A DNA stretch of 64,000 nucleotides, taken from Armillaria gallica (lineage: Eukaryota; Basidiomycota; Agaricomycetes; Agaricales; Physalacriaceae). Made by a program: the position numbers and the translations under genes. A model generated the notes under the pieces. It was not told the origin of the DNA, did no database searches, and was given only the letters and a program-made list of their open reading frames with translations. The stretch spans positions 6,882,001-6,946,000 of the forward strand of contig JBANDB010000004.1 in assembly GCA_037576215.1 (NCBI GenBank), read 5' to 3'. Within the stretch, counting starts at the first letter, position 1, and every line of letters begins with the position of its first letter. Shown in pieces: positions 47,601-58,383 of the stretch.

Positions 47601-48009
47601 ATTGACTTCGGTTCAAAGCAGAAAGAGCACGGTCTGGGACAATGTCGCCAATACAACTGTTCGTACACCTCCCCGGCAGGTCCAGGCCAGTTATAGTTCA
47701 CCCAGCATATCTTCGCCACAAGAACCATTCGATTGGTTGGGAACGGCGAGTTCCAAGATTGTTTCCGCAATAAGTCCCACTTCCTACGAAGCTTTTCCAC
47801 CATTGGTGTCTACTTTGGACACTAGTGATCCAAGTCCCACTGTGCGCACTATTCAGCAGAGTTCGAGCATTGCTTGGCCACGGGTACCAGGTCATCGTGC
47901 CAGTGGAATGCTGGGAGCGCAACAGACGGGTGAAAATGCCTGGAACACCTTCGTTGCTAGTCGCAAGAAATCTTCAGATTGGGGGTACACTGAAGAATAC
48001 TGGAAGTAA
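44615..48009 (+). CDS. Upf1-like superfamily 1 helicase, 11 exons, 944 aa
   Basis: I assembled exons 44615-45138, 45194-45263, 45332-45493, 45546-45921, 45971-46151, 46207-46432, 46489-46552, 46610-46702, 46761-46909, 46969-47137 and 47189-48009. They give 2835 nt with no internal stop. SF1B motifs are in order: Walker A GPPGTGKT (378-385), Ia AHSNVAV (406-412), II VVDEASQ (500-506), III GDPKQLPP (530-537), IV QYRMPHP (565-571), V VDSFQGNEAD (667-676), VI LTRCRRG (701-707). This is the AAA_11/AAA_12 arrangement of Upf1/IGHMBP2-type ATP-driven RNA or DNA helicases. The N-terminal 300 residues may be a degenerate nuclease-like domain (weak). The tail (about 730-944) is Ser/Thr/Pro-rich with two FPPL motifs (807, 874). 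Intron 6 is GC-AG (46433-46488, branch CTGAC); the other nine are GT-AG. It appears intact, the only such gene in the window. Confidence 0.88.
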
Positions 48010-48599
48010 ATATTTTCGCTTTGTTAGTTATGATCCATTGTGGTACATATGTACGAATATGTCACGACCAGATATGTTGGGCCCTTTGTTTCCATTTTCT
48101 ACGGAGATTTTTTGTACAGTATCATGCTGTTGTACCTAGCCCGCTTTGAGCATTTGCCTAGGACTCTGCTATATATCGAAGGCGATGATACCAATGGACT
48201 GGGTATCTGTCTTGCGAGCCATGCTGGAAGGTGGTATAGGTGGATCAAGTTCATCCAAATACTTCCTCAAGGATCTGATCTGAAATACAGTTGGATGGAA
48301 ATCGCTCGAGTATATGATGCATTGTCTGACAAGCGTGACGTCAACTGCCTCATCCGAGGATTGCTTCGTATCGATGAACCCAGGACAAACAATCCGCCAC
48401 TTCTGTAAAGGATCAACCGAGACCACGTTGCTCATCCTTGGAACTGGCAAACCTCCAAAATATGGCAAGTCTGTGTATGGCGGGATATTTTGTGAGTCCT
48501 CTGCAGTGGAAGCAAGGTGAAATAGAGATGTTCGTTGGGAGGGGAACGTATTAGTCCTGCAGTTCGATATAGGGTGATACATTTCTGCAGCAATTGATG
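48010..48599. other. 3' flank of the helicase gene with overlapping open frames
   Basis: A 137-codon minus frame (48169-48582) and a 122-codon plus frame (48040-48408) overlap. Neither carries a recognisable domain. The minus frame could be a small unknown gene converging on the helicase, but I cannot support it beyond its length. Confidence 0.3.
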
Positions 48600-49520
48600 A
48601 GAAGGTGATGCCGAAAGATGGTGGGAAGACTATACCTTAGCCGGGGCATCACTGTTCATCTTATTGTCTAATTTCTTGCGATCTCCATGGTTAGCAGGGG
48701 CAATCCTCTATTCACAGGACTAGCTTTGTACACAATGAGAAAAAGAGACTGGTGAAAAGGGGAGCAGAAGACATACATTGAGATATAGACCATTACCCAC
48801 CGGTGTCTGGTAAACATAGCAGATGATCTTGTCCAGAGAAGTGCTGGTGTGCAATTGTGTAGTTTCAGGACTTTTACAACTGAGTAACATCAGAGATAGA
48901 ACGGGCATGCATTTGGTTATTATGCATGCCAACTACACTTGTTCTCCTGTAGCAAAGGCAAGAGAGCAAACTTGCCCTCTTGAGGTCTGATTCCCTTCTG
49001 TTGACCCTCTTTACATCCCAGTATGAAAGTCTGAGGTAAAGCGAACAGGTGATGACACTTGTTGAAGAGAGGCACTTCTGGACAAGGGGGTACCAGGATG
49101 TCGGCCCGGCACACCAGGTAGGTAGGTAGGTTGGGCCAGCAGGCTCGAAAGGGTCTAAAAATGAGTTTTTGAGGATACTCTGAATGAATCATGATGCAAT
49201 ATATACCACAATACATTCTACTTACCACTGAGAATACGATAGCTGGTGTTACAAACATCTTCACCAACACTCTTTGGCATCGATGCTTACTGCATTTTGA
49301 TGATGTCATATGCCTTATTGATAACTTATTGAACTAATTTTGAAGTACAAGTCCGATAGGATGCAAATTGTGCTCAATACATTGGAATATCCATTATGCA
49401 GGTACATTTGCACAGAAGATGAGCTAAAAAGTGCGAAAATAGACCTATATTAGGTGAAATGACATCATATAGGTCACATGGAGGTAGGTAGGTCCAGCGC
49501 TGATGCACAAAAATATTTAA
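48600..49520. repeat. Diverged repeat Z, copy 2
   Basis: It matches blocks of 30700-32720 (see copy 1), including ggtaccaggat...ggtaggtaggttgggcc at about 49090-49138. It is non-coding. Confidence 0.5.
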
Positions 49521-49653
49521 TCGACCCACTGTATTTTTTTTTCATATTCGGACCCCCTTGCTTCTGGATGAATGGTAGGTCACAGAGACAAATCTTCCCA
49601 ATGAGAGAATATGGGCTAGCCAATGGGGGAAGGTGACATTGGAGGTTGTGCTA

Positions 49654-50083
49654 TAGGGTTGCAAACAAAACCCTAGGTTTTGATACACTAGGGTTTTGGA
49701 CCGGTAAGTTACTGGTTAGCTACAGGTAATTTACCTCCCTTGCTGGAGGGGTTTTTGTCGAGGTAACTTACCTGTCATGTGATGATATTTGAGCACTAAT
49801 ATTATCACTATATTCAATCCTATTGCAGTCATATTTTATTTACAGCTTACAACACATCTCTTTAGTAAATTTCAATAGATCACACTTCAGGAGAAGAAAA
49901 AATGGGTAGAGGAATACGAAGATGAAGAATCTGAGAGATTTTTGCAAATGACGTGTGTCAGGCATGTGATTATACATGTGATAGGTAAGTAATGGTAAAT
50001 TACCATATCAAAACACCCTCCTTGGAGAGTGGTTGGTATAAAATGGTATATTACACCTCCCATAGGTTTCATGCGCAGCCCTA
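49654..50083 (-). mobile_element. MITE-M1 copy 2 (430 bp)
   Basis: TAGGGTTGCAAACAAAACC and GGTTTCATGCGCAGCCCTA ends with a perfect 8-bp TSD ttgtgcta (49646-49653 and 50084-50091). It is in the opposite orientation to copy 1. Confidence 0.85.
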
Positions 50084-50187
50084 TTGTGCTATTTGGTGTT
50101 GGATATTGCAAGTGAGCTTGCAGGACTGATAGCACATGGCTGGACCAATTATATAATATACATAGAAATTTTCTTTACCTACATTCT

Positions 50188-50644
50188 TGTAAGACCCGAA
50201 CTCCAATCAAGAGTAAAACAACAGCTGTTACGCATTCGAACAGTCACCACTGGTCTCGTGAGAGAAAGGAGATCAAGACTTGACTAAGTAGCACTTAGCA
50301 AGTAAAGAATGTGTTTCGGTATGAATAAACATTAGCTCAAAGCTAGGGAATATACAGCTTTGAGTACACTACTTATATACTAGAATTGAGGGTCTGAATA
50401 GTAAGGGCACCATGTAATAAAAGGAAGGTAAGAACACGGTGACCACACAGTCAAGTAACTGGTGACCAAGTGAGGGTCTTAATACCAAGGGCAATGTGTC
50501 AGAAAGTACATGTCTGCCGAGTGTGACTGTGTCATGATGTGAAGACTCCATGAAGTCGTGTATCTAAAGATAAGATAAGAGTAAGCGCCAAAGATAAGAT
50601 AAGATAAGAGGCACTTAGGTAAAGAAAATGAATAAATCGTAACA
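50188..50644 (-). mobile_element. 3' LTR of copy E (457 bp)
   Basis: Plus-strand ends tgtaagacccgaactcc and aataaatcgtaaca. It has a TATA on the minus strand (tatataagtag, about 50370), a GATAA cluster (about 50571-50612) and the motif ttagctcaaagct (50332-50344). Confidence 0.92.
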
Positions 50645-50657
50645 TTACCCCCCCATT
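50645..50657 (-). promoter_or_regulatory. Polypurine tract of copy E
   Basis: The minus strand reads aatgggggggtaa directly before the 3' LTR (TGTTACG...), the usual place of the plus-strand primer tract. Confidence 0.75.
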
Positions 50658-50849
50658 AAGGCAGGCATCCTGACTGCTAGTATGCCTGTGTTCCCATCTG
50701 CTTCATTGCAATGCCAGACACAACGTTAGTGCCACAGCCTAAATGTGTGCACTCTTTTTTTTCTTTGTCCCCACACAGAGGGGCGAACGAAGAAGAGGAG
50801 TTCCATTTAGGTGGGTGCAAGAGAGGTAGAGGTGAATTAGGCGTTCTTT

Positions 50850-51585
50850 TATGGTATTTCCTGCGGTTCGAAGGGCGATTTCGTGTATGTTGAAGGGTCA
50901 TCGTTGCCACCGAATAGGTCCCATAGTTGTTCTTGATCGTACCACACCTTTTTTCCTGTCCTTGGATTTGTGTAGGACTGCCAGTCCTCCGCTCTTCTGC
51001 TGTTGACCATGTCTACGTGCTCCGCAAGGTACTCGTCGATGAGTTCATCGGCGTCCATGTTATCCTCCCATACCCAACTGTTCGACTCCGGTCCATAGCC
51101 TTTCCACTTGACAAAGTAATCCATAACCCAATGCCACGGTTCCCCGGCTTTTCCCCTTACTTTGCGCTCCCTACTGTCAAGGACTTTTTCGACTTCGTAG
51201 TGTTCTTTGCCATCCACAAGGTCTGGTGGTGGCGGAGGTGGTTGCTCTTGGTTAGGGAATGCAGGTGAAGTGTATGGGGTGAGGAGTGCCTCATTGAATG
51301 TGGGATGAATGCGCCAGTTCGCTGGGAGCTTCAGAGTGTATGCTGATGCTTCTTTCTTGGTGATAATCGTGAATGGGCCTGTTCGTTTGTCTGCGAGTTT
51401 TTTCTTTGGCCGTGGGAGATTAAGGTTGGTTGTATCAAGCCAAACCTTGTCTCCTACTTTATACTCGACTGCAGGTCATTTCTTTTTATTGTACTGGGCT
51501 TTCATCTGGTCGGCAGCTTTCTCGAGTGCTCATTTTGCTTCAGCATGTATTTTTTGCATCTGCAAGACGAATGTTGTCGAGGTGG
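50850..51585 (-). pseudogene. pol: Copy E integrase C-terminus with chromodomain
   Basis: The minus-strand reading continues the integrase beyond LTR-B2: FVLQMQKIHAEAK, ALEKAADQMKAQYNKKK, VGDKVWLDTTNLNLPRPKKK (GPY/F-type module with RTGPFTI), then the chromodomain HYEVEKVLDSRERK, WVMDYFVKWKGYGPESNSWV, WEDNMDADELIDEYL, followed by a short tail (end about 50850). Chromodomains of this class can direct integration to chromatin marked at histone H3. Two stops lie in the linker (about 51475 and 51530). Removing LTR-B2 and one 4-bp duplication restores the reading frame. Confidence 0.88.
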
Positions 51586-52954
51586 TGATACACTGTCTAC
51601 ACATTCACACCTAGATTTTGCGATTTTATAATAATACTATTGCATATCTATCTTACATTAGTAATACTTAGAGGACTATAGCTGAGGCTTCGAGCTGATA
51701 GTTAGACTAGTATGCAACTAGTAGAGCCAGGACTTAGATGCGATACCACTAGTGGGTTAAATCTACCAGCCGGCCATACTAGTGACTTGAATGCTAATAG
51801 GGCTAAGTGAATACAGCCACTAGTGGACAAATAACATGACTAGCGCACCAAACAAGAGGCAGAGGACACAAATCTTGTGAAGTTCAGTCACTAGTGGACC
51901 GATCTGGGCACAAACACCTAAGTCAGGTTAACTAGTCACGCAGCAATCTCGATACAGGACTTAGAAATGAATTAGCAATGGATTAACCTTGCGGCAGATC
52001 CAGCTAGTACGATACAGATCTATTTACAATCGGAACTAGTATAGCCGGGTTGTGCCTTCGATCACGATCGACAGCTGCTACAGGCATGCTCGTTAGGCTA
52101 GCCGTTTATCCTTGACACAAGTGGAGCGTTGCTGGGCCAAGAACATGGAATGCCACCTCTAGCAGAGCTCCTAGGCTCACTAGTCAGCAAGAGACCATTT
52201 CTAGACCGACTATTGCATGATTATTCACCATTATTCGTGACTAGCCAAGAAATCCTTATCAATAGTACCCCTCTAGTCAGTCATTTATATCTCGATCGTA
52301 CCTTGTTTGTCAGTATATAAGTAGTAGAATAGGTGCACGCGCGGGTCAGGCAAGCCATCCCCACAATTGTGACCTACTAGTCAGTATCTAGTGCCCCAAT
52401 TAAAGGCTTTTGTGCTTAACCTCGACGAAGCGGCTACTAGTCGCTAAGTTACCCATAGCATTGAGTGAATAGAAGTGTCTTAGAGCAATCTTTTGTGTCC
52501 TGCAAAGGCCAAGAGTGTTTCAAAGTTAGTTCAAGCGAGTTCTCGAAGTTTAAAGTATTATTCTTAGGCCAAGAGCGCCACTAGTCTGCCTAGAAAGTGA
52601 CTAGTCAAGTGTTTATTCACTTGTAAGACATTATAGGGCCAAGAGAGCCACTAGTTCGAAGCAGTCCCAGTCAGAGCGAGCACAGTAGCTCAAGTTGAGT
52701 CACTATTCATCCAATTGTGTCTTACCAACCCCACTAGTGCGAGTAGTACGCTTGTATAGCTCACTAGTAATGAAATAAAATGTCTTTAAACAACTTTCCT
52801 TGATTATTGAAGTCTGCAGAGTGCTTCTATCGTACTCGAAACACCCGAATTCAATACATTGGTGATAAGTGTAGAGTTAGTGATTGGTTTAGTGTTGTTG
52901 GTGTTCATTGCCAGCCTCTAGTCCATTTGCCACTCGCCATTACTGAGCACATCA
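51586..52954 (+). mobile_element. LTR-B2, solo LTR-like element (1369 bp)
   Basis: It starts TGATACACTGTCTACA and ends GCCATTACTGAGCACATCA. Flanks gtgg (51582-51585) and gcgg (52955-52958) fit a 4-bp TSD with one transition. The TATA (gtatataagtag, about 52312) and polyadenylation-type signals match LTR-B1. It splits the integrase of copy E. Confidence 0.8.
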
Positions 52955-53757
52955 GCGGGGGTGCGGAAGGGTGCTCGGGGTTTTGCTCCTGGTTGGACGT
53001 CGGCATTATAGCCGTAGTTGACCTTGAAGGGGCTCTTTCCCATAGTGGAATGGGTGTGGTTGTTATGAGCGAATGCCGCTAGTGACAGCCATTCTACCCA
53101 GTCGCTCTGGAGATGGTTGATGAAGATTCGAAGGTATTTTTCAACCTCCTGGTTGACTCGTTCTGTCTGTCCATCTGTCTGTGGGTGGTATGCCATGGAT
53201 ATGTTCATCTTGATCTGGAGTAGGTCATAGAGGTCTTGCATGAATTTGGAGATGAACACGGTGCCTCAGTCGCTGATAACGACTTGGGGCATCCCATGTT
53301 TGGCGTAAACTTTGTCCCATAGGATCTTGGCCCACCCTTCCGATGACATCTCTGTGGTACATGCAATAGGTATGATCTCCTTTGAGAAGTGATTGACGAT
53401 CATTAAGATTGCATTGTATCCCTTGCACATTGGTAGGCCAGTGACCATATTGACAGAGATGTGGGTCCATGGCCAGGAAGGAATGGCATTAGGATGAAGT
53501 GGTGCTGCCTTTGCTTGAGTGCTTGATTTGGTTCGTTGGCATGTCTCGCAGGTGCAGACGTAATCTTCTATGTCCTTTTTCATCTTGGGCCACCAATATT
53601 CTCGTAGGACAAGCTCTTTGGTCTTTTCAATGCCTGGATGACCCGCCGTGATGTGGTCGTGAAATACCACAATAATTTCCCCTTGCAACGCATGATCTTG
53701 GGGAACATAGATATGGGAATCGTAATAGATTAACCCATCATCTAGTTTCATTCCTCA
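52955..53757 (-). pseudogene. pol: Copy E integrase, zinc-binding and catalytic domains
   Basis: HHCC zinc module HDHITAGHPGIEKTKEL ... CTCETC (about 53530-53680), then the DDE core. The first Asp is replaced by Asn in THISVNMVTGLP (codon 53449-53451; GTC-GAT would give GTC-AAT by a CpG change), the second is in MPQVVISD, and the Glu is in YHPQTDGQTERVNQEVEKYL. TGA stops at 53266-53268 (SD*GTVF) and 53755-53757 (HD*GM) stand where arginine is usual. Integrase would join element cDNA to host DNA; this copy cannot. Confidence 0.9.
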
Positions 53758-54938
53758 ATCGTGGTTGAGGGATGCGGAGACATTCTTGTCCCATTGGTGG
53801 TGGTCAAGCATGGCTTGCTTGATTTTGGTATGAACTTCCTCTGTTGTCAGCATGACCATTGCCCGGAAGTGTTCAGGTTTGAGGACTATCACCTCATCGT
53901 TGTCCTCTTTTCTTTGTTCATAATCTGCTCTTTGACTAAGCAGGTCGGCCTTTTTGTTTGACACTCCCGGTTTATGGTGGAGAGAGAAGTGGTATTCTGC
54001 CAGTTCTGTTACCCAGCAAGCTTGTCACTGGTTCAGTTTCTGGGGTTTTCGGAAATACTGGAGATTCTGATGATCTGTCCAGATTTTGAAATCTTGGGCC
54101 GCCCCCATTAGGTAGTGTCGCCATTCGTCAAGTGTGAGCATAATCGCAAGGAGTTCCTTGTTGTAGATTTCATAATTTTGTTCCATAACTGTGAGGGACT
54201 TGGATAGAAATGCAACTGAGTGCCATTTTCCATCCTGTTCCTGCAACAATACAGCACTGATTGCTCCTTCACTGGCATCTGCCTCTACACAGAACTTGCC
54301 ATTCTCTGTTGGTATGGCTAGTACCACCTCCTCGGCCAATAGCCTCTTTAATTCCTCGAACACATCTTGTTGCGCTTTTCCCCATTTCCACGGATTGTTT
54401 CCTGTCAGCTGTGTCATTGGTTTGACGACTTTGCTGTATCCTTTGATGAAACGTTGGTAGAAATTGGTAAAGCCTAGGAACGACTGCAACTGCTGTTTCT
54501 TGGCTGGCACGGGCCACTCTGCTATTCCAGCGATCTTGACTGGGTCCATTTGGATGCTTCCCTCGCTGATGATGACTCCAAGGTATTCAGTTTCTAAAGT
54601 CTCAAACTCGCATTTCTCCGCTTTAAGGAATAGCTTGTTCTTTTGTAGGACTTTTAGAACCTCACATGTGATGTGGCGATGTACTTCCTTGGTTTTGGAC
54701 ATGATCAGGATGTCGTCGAGGTAGATTGTGACAGCACCTGACGCAATGAGATTTTGAAGATATCGTTCATCATCCATTGGAATGTCGCAGGGGAATTGGT
54801 AAGTCCGAAGAACATAACTGTTGGCTCGAACAAGCCTCAGTTAGTTCTGAATGCCGCCTTCCACTTGTCACCACTTTTGATGCATACATTGTTGTACCCC
54901 CATTGAACGTCAAGTTTGGAGAAATACTTGGCGCCTCA
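53758..54938 (-). pseudogene. pol: Copy E reverse transcriptase and RNase H
   Basis: RT palm blocks [37 protein letters not shown], the catalytic YLDDILI, LGFTNFYQRFIKGYSK, then RNase H: FCVEADASEGAISAVLLQ, QNYEIYNKELLAIM, IWTDHQNLQYF. Stops at 54936-54938 (KL*GAKY), 54837-54839 (N*GLFEP) and 54025-54027 (Q*QACW) are all TGA where the family has Arg. The RT active site itself is intact. Confidence 0.9.
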
Positions 54939-56977
54939 TAATTTGTCCATGAGCTCTGAGATGAGAGGAAGCGGGTAATGGTTTTTGATCGTCATCTTGT
55001 TAAGCTTGCAATAATCCTGCACTGGTTGCAGCTTACCATCCTTCTTTTTGACGAAGAAGAATGGCAAAGCCATGGGCGATTTGGAGGGTCGTATTTGCCC
55101 ACTCAAGAGGTTCTCGTTCAAGAACTGGTCGAGTTCTGCCTGTTCATTTCGGTTGAGAGGGTAGACCTTGCAATCAAGGTTGGTGCTGGCATTTGGAGTA
55201 AGTTCGATTGCATGGTCCCACGTCTTTGGTTCAGGGAGTTCATCAAAATTATCTTTATCGAATAGATCGCTGAAATCTCTGCACCAGTCTGGGACCATTT
55301 CTTCAAACGTTCTGGTTTTCTTGTCTGCGCTAGCCTTGGCTGCAAGGTTGTTGGCATGATGAGTGCATATGAGGATGGCTTGTGTGAAATCTATTGCAAG
55401 GATGGTGTCTCCTTCCTTTAGCTCCTTGTCCCACTTGTCGTTGGGATCTGCATCTGGTAATACGAATGGATTCTTACGGCATTCACATTGCGCAAATGTT
55501 AATCCTCCAGTCTTCCAATTGATGATCGGATTGTGTCTGGCTAGCCAGTCATGACTGAGGAAGATCTGGTTGCCATCGAGTTCTGTGACAGCAAGATCTA
55601 TTTGCTCCACATGATCCCCGATTATGAGATGGATCTCGGTGTATTTGGTAAATGCTCCTCCCTGGTTGGGTGATCCATCTGCATTATAGACTGGGATTGG
55701 TGCAGCCGTTGCATGAGTTGGGATGTTATGTTGTTTGACAAAGCTTTGGTTGATAGTGCTACTGGTGCAGCTGCTGTCTACTAATGCTTTGGTCGTAAAT
55801 TGGGTAACATTCTCTAGGGTCTCGACCTTGACGTCAATGGCTAGGTCCTTCCCCTTCCCGCTTAGCTTGCTGATGTATGTTTTTGGTTGCTGCAATTCCT
55901 CAAGCTGCCAGAGTGTGTTGATGCGCTCTGCTTTCTGCATCCCTTCGATCATTTGATCGACTACTTCCTCCATGCGTGACTTGTGAATCCAATTCTTCAA
56001 GATCGCCTTCGCTTCTGACTCTGTCTTGGCTTCTGCTATGCTGCACAGAGTCCACTCAGCTCTGAATGGTTTGAGCCATTTGTGCAGGGCCTCCTTAGCC
56101 TTCACGTCGACCTGTGAGGGCTCGACTAACATTGGTGAGGTCACTGCTGTTTCTATAGGGGGTATTAATTTAGCGTTCTTGTTCATCATGAAATTGGTGT
56201 CATCTTCTTGGTCAGGAACTTCATACATAGTTACTTTGTGCCCCCTTTCTACTGCCTGGGTGCTAGTGGCTTCCTGTCCTTCTGCTTTCTGGTCATCCTG
56301 GTCTTTTGCAATGGGACGTGGAGTGCGTATCCTGGAGGTGTCATCCTGATTTTGGCCGCTAATACGTGTGGGATGGCAGACTCGACTTGTGCCAAGTGAA
56401 CAGTCTTACCAGTTTCATCTGTTACCTCCAAGCCCACAGGGTCCTCCGTTGCTTTCGGCATCCCGGGTCTCCCTTTGTCTCGTCGAGCGTTTGCGCCCTG
56501 GGGGCTCTTACCCTGCGATCGACCCTCTCGTCCAGTCGTCTTCTGTTCAGGATTGTTTAAGTCGTCCTTCTTCGCCAAAGCCCCTTCGATCTGGGATTTA
56601 GACTTTGGCATCTGTACAGTGATCTCTTTTACCAGAGGAGGTTTTGCTGAAGCTATTCCCTTGTAACTCCCTGTGAGGCAGGGACTCCATAGAGCTGTTT
56701 TGCCAGGGGGGGCGCTATGTGCTTGTTCCCCTGCCCCATCCAGTCTAACTGTTATGATGGGTGTCACTATGGTAGGTGACTTGTCGTTCGATGCTTTCGC
56801 CTGTAATAGGTTACTTGCCGAACGTTGAGCCGATAGTTTGACAACTATCGTGCTCGTTTCTGGTCCTGGGATTTGATTCTTGCTTAGTTTCTGGTCTGGT
56901 TGCAAAATTGTGGGTATATTTGAATGCGTGGTAGATACTACAGATCTATAAGTACATGATATATGCATGACAGGCAT
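54939..56977 (-). pseudogene. pol: Copy E Gag-Pol linker, protease and RT start
   Basis: A 430-codon frame (56228-54936) carries the aspartic protease motif ALVDSSCTSSTI (about 55760-55785; the usual DSG is DSS), FLSHDWLARHNPIINW and the RT fingers (YPLNRNEQAELDQFLNENL, SPMALPFFFVKKKDGKLQ). Upstream (56977-56249) is a charged, Pro/Lys-rich linker homologous to 1-1067 (LDGAGEQAHSAPPG). The protease would cut Gag-Pol into mature proteins; Gly-to-Ser next to the catalytic Asp suggests loss of activity. Confidence 0.85.
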
Positions 56978-58383
56978 ACCAGCTGAAACTAAGTCCTTGG
57001 CTGAGTAAGTTGAATCATTTACTCCCCGGCGCTCTCTTTTACCTCCTCAATCGTTGAGAGGTTTTCTGTAGTCGGGTGGTGGTCCCAATAAGTGTTGCAT
57101 CAGCGTAATGCTTCTTCTCTGGTTTTTGGTGCATTAGGACAGTTGCGCTTAAAGTGTCTGAGCTTGCCGCATCGGAAACACTTTGCCGCTGCCTTTGCTG
57201 CATCAATATCCATTGGAGTGCCGCATCCTCCAAATGTCATCCCTGTAGCCATTTTCTTCTCCGGTGTACTTGTCGTCGTCTGTCCACCCTTCTGTGATGT
57301 GGTTCCCTTCTACACCTGTGGCCTAGTGTCAATGTGTCCTGATCTTTCTGCTTGCTTGAGCCGCCAGTTATAGTCCATCCGGAGTAGGCGAGCCTTCCAC
57401 CCTTGATAGGTGGTTGGTACCTCTCCATCGGCCGAGTATATTGTGTTTTTACTTGTTTCCCGGGCGGCTTTCTTGATTTGAGCGAGCATGACCTGCTCAT
57501 TGTTGCGTACATTGGTGTAGTAGGTGAGCTCTTCAAATTGCTGGAAGAAGAGGTCGCCATCCTTGAAGTCGACCTGTCTGAGCTTCTCCCACTGTGCATG
57601 TCTGATCTGCGCATCAGCATCCTTCCAGAACTGTGCCCTGAGTTCTGCCTTGAAGTCATCATACGTGGGGTATAACTGATCTCTGTCATCATTTTTCCCG
57701 ATGAGCTGTGCGCATAGCTCCCACTATTTTTTGGTGTCCCCTCCGAGTTGTGAGACACAGAAGATTACTTTATGGGGGTGGTGGCAGAAGTGGCGGTTGA
57801 ATAGCTCAGAGTGGAGTTCGCACTTCAGGAAGAACCAGGAGATTTTGTCAGACTCTCCAGTGAAGTTGTCGACATCTTTTAACATTTTTGGTTTAAGATC
57901 GTTGTAGGGGGCTGCGTTGTCAGTGGTCAACTCCCAGGCAGCTGGTGGAGTTGGTGGCTTTCTTGCTGGGGTAGGTAATCATGGGAGTGCCCATCGCTGA
58001 GGTGGGGTGGGAGGTTGCGGTGGTTGGGCAGGTTGTCCACCACCACCGCCACCTCCTGCTGGGTCGGCCCCGGCGAATGGTATGTAGCCACGAGGGTATG
58101 TGCCTGGTGGTTCCTGTCCCCTGATGTAAGAGAAGGGGCCAATCGGTGCTCAAGGTGGTGCTACCAGCGGAGCATCTGGCATGGGTTTCTGGATCTCGAT
58201 CTCGGCATATTCGGTAGCTCTTTCATAAGGGGTCAGGGGCCTTTTTAAGGCATCTGAGTGTATTTCGTTCCATAAGAGGCGAGTGTTTTGCTCCACCTCA
58301 TACTGTAAGATGTCATCTGCTGGGAGATCTCTTTGTTTGTTCATGAAATAGTTGTTTCTGGCTTGGGTTCTTCCCCAAGCCGG
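56978..58383 (-). pseudogene. gag: Copy E gag, capsid and zinc knuckle
   Basis: The minus strand reads AWGRTQARNNYFMNKQRDLP, ILQYEVEQNTRLLWNEIHSD, MPDAPLVAPP*APIGPF (TGA at 58150-58152 for Arg), MLKDVDNFTGESDKISWFFL, HPHKVIFCVSQLGGD, RDQLYPTYDDF, QFWKDADAQIRHAQWEKL and the CCHC knuckle CFRCGKLRHFKRNC (about 57144-57185). It is homologous to 2706-3805. LTR-A2 separates it from the N-terminal part. Confidence 0.87.

Noticed and set aside
48169..48582. Confident small gene on the minus strand
   Set aside because: Length alone is not enough; the opposite strand is open too and no domain or intron signal supports either.
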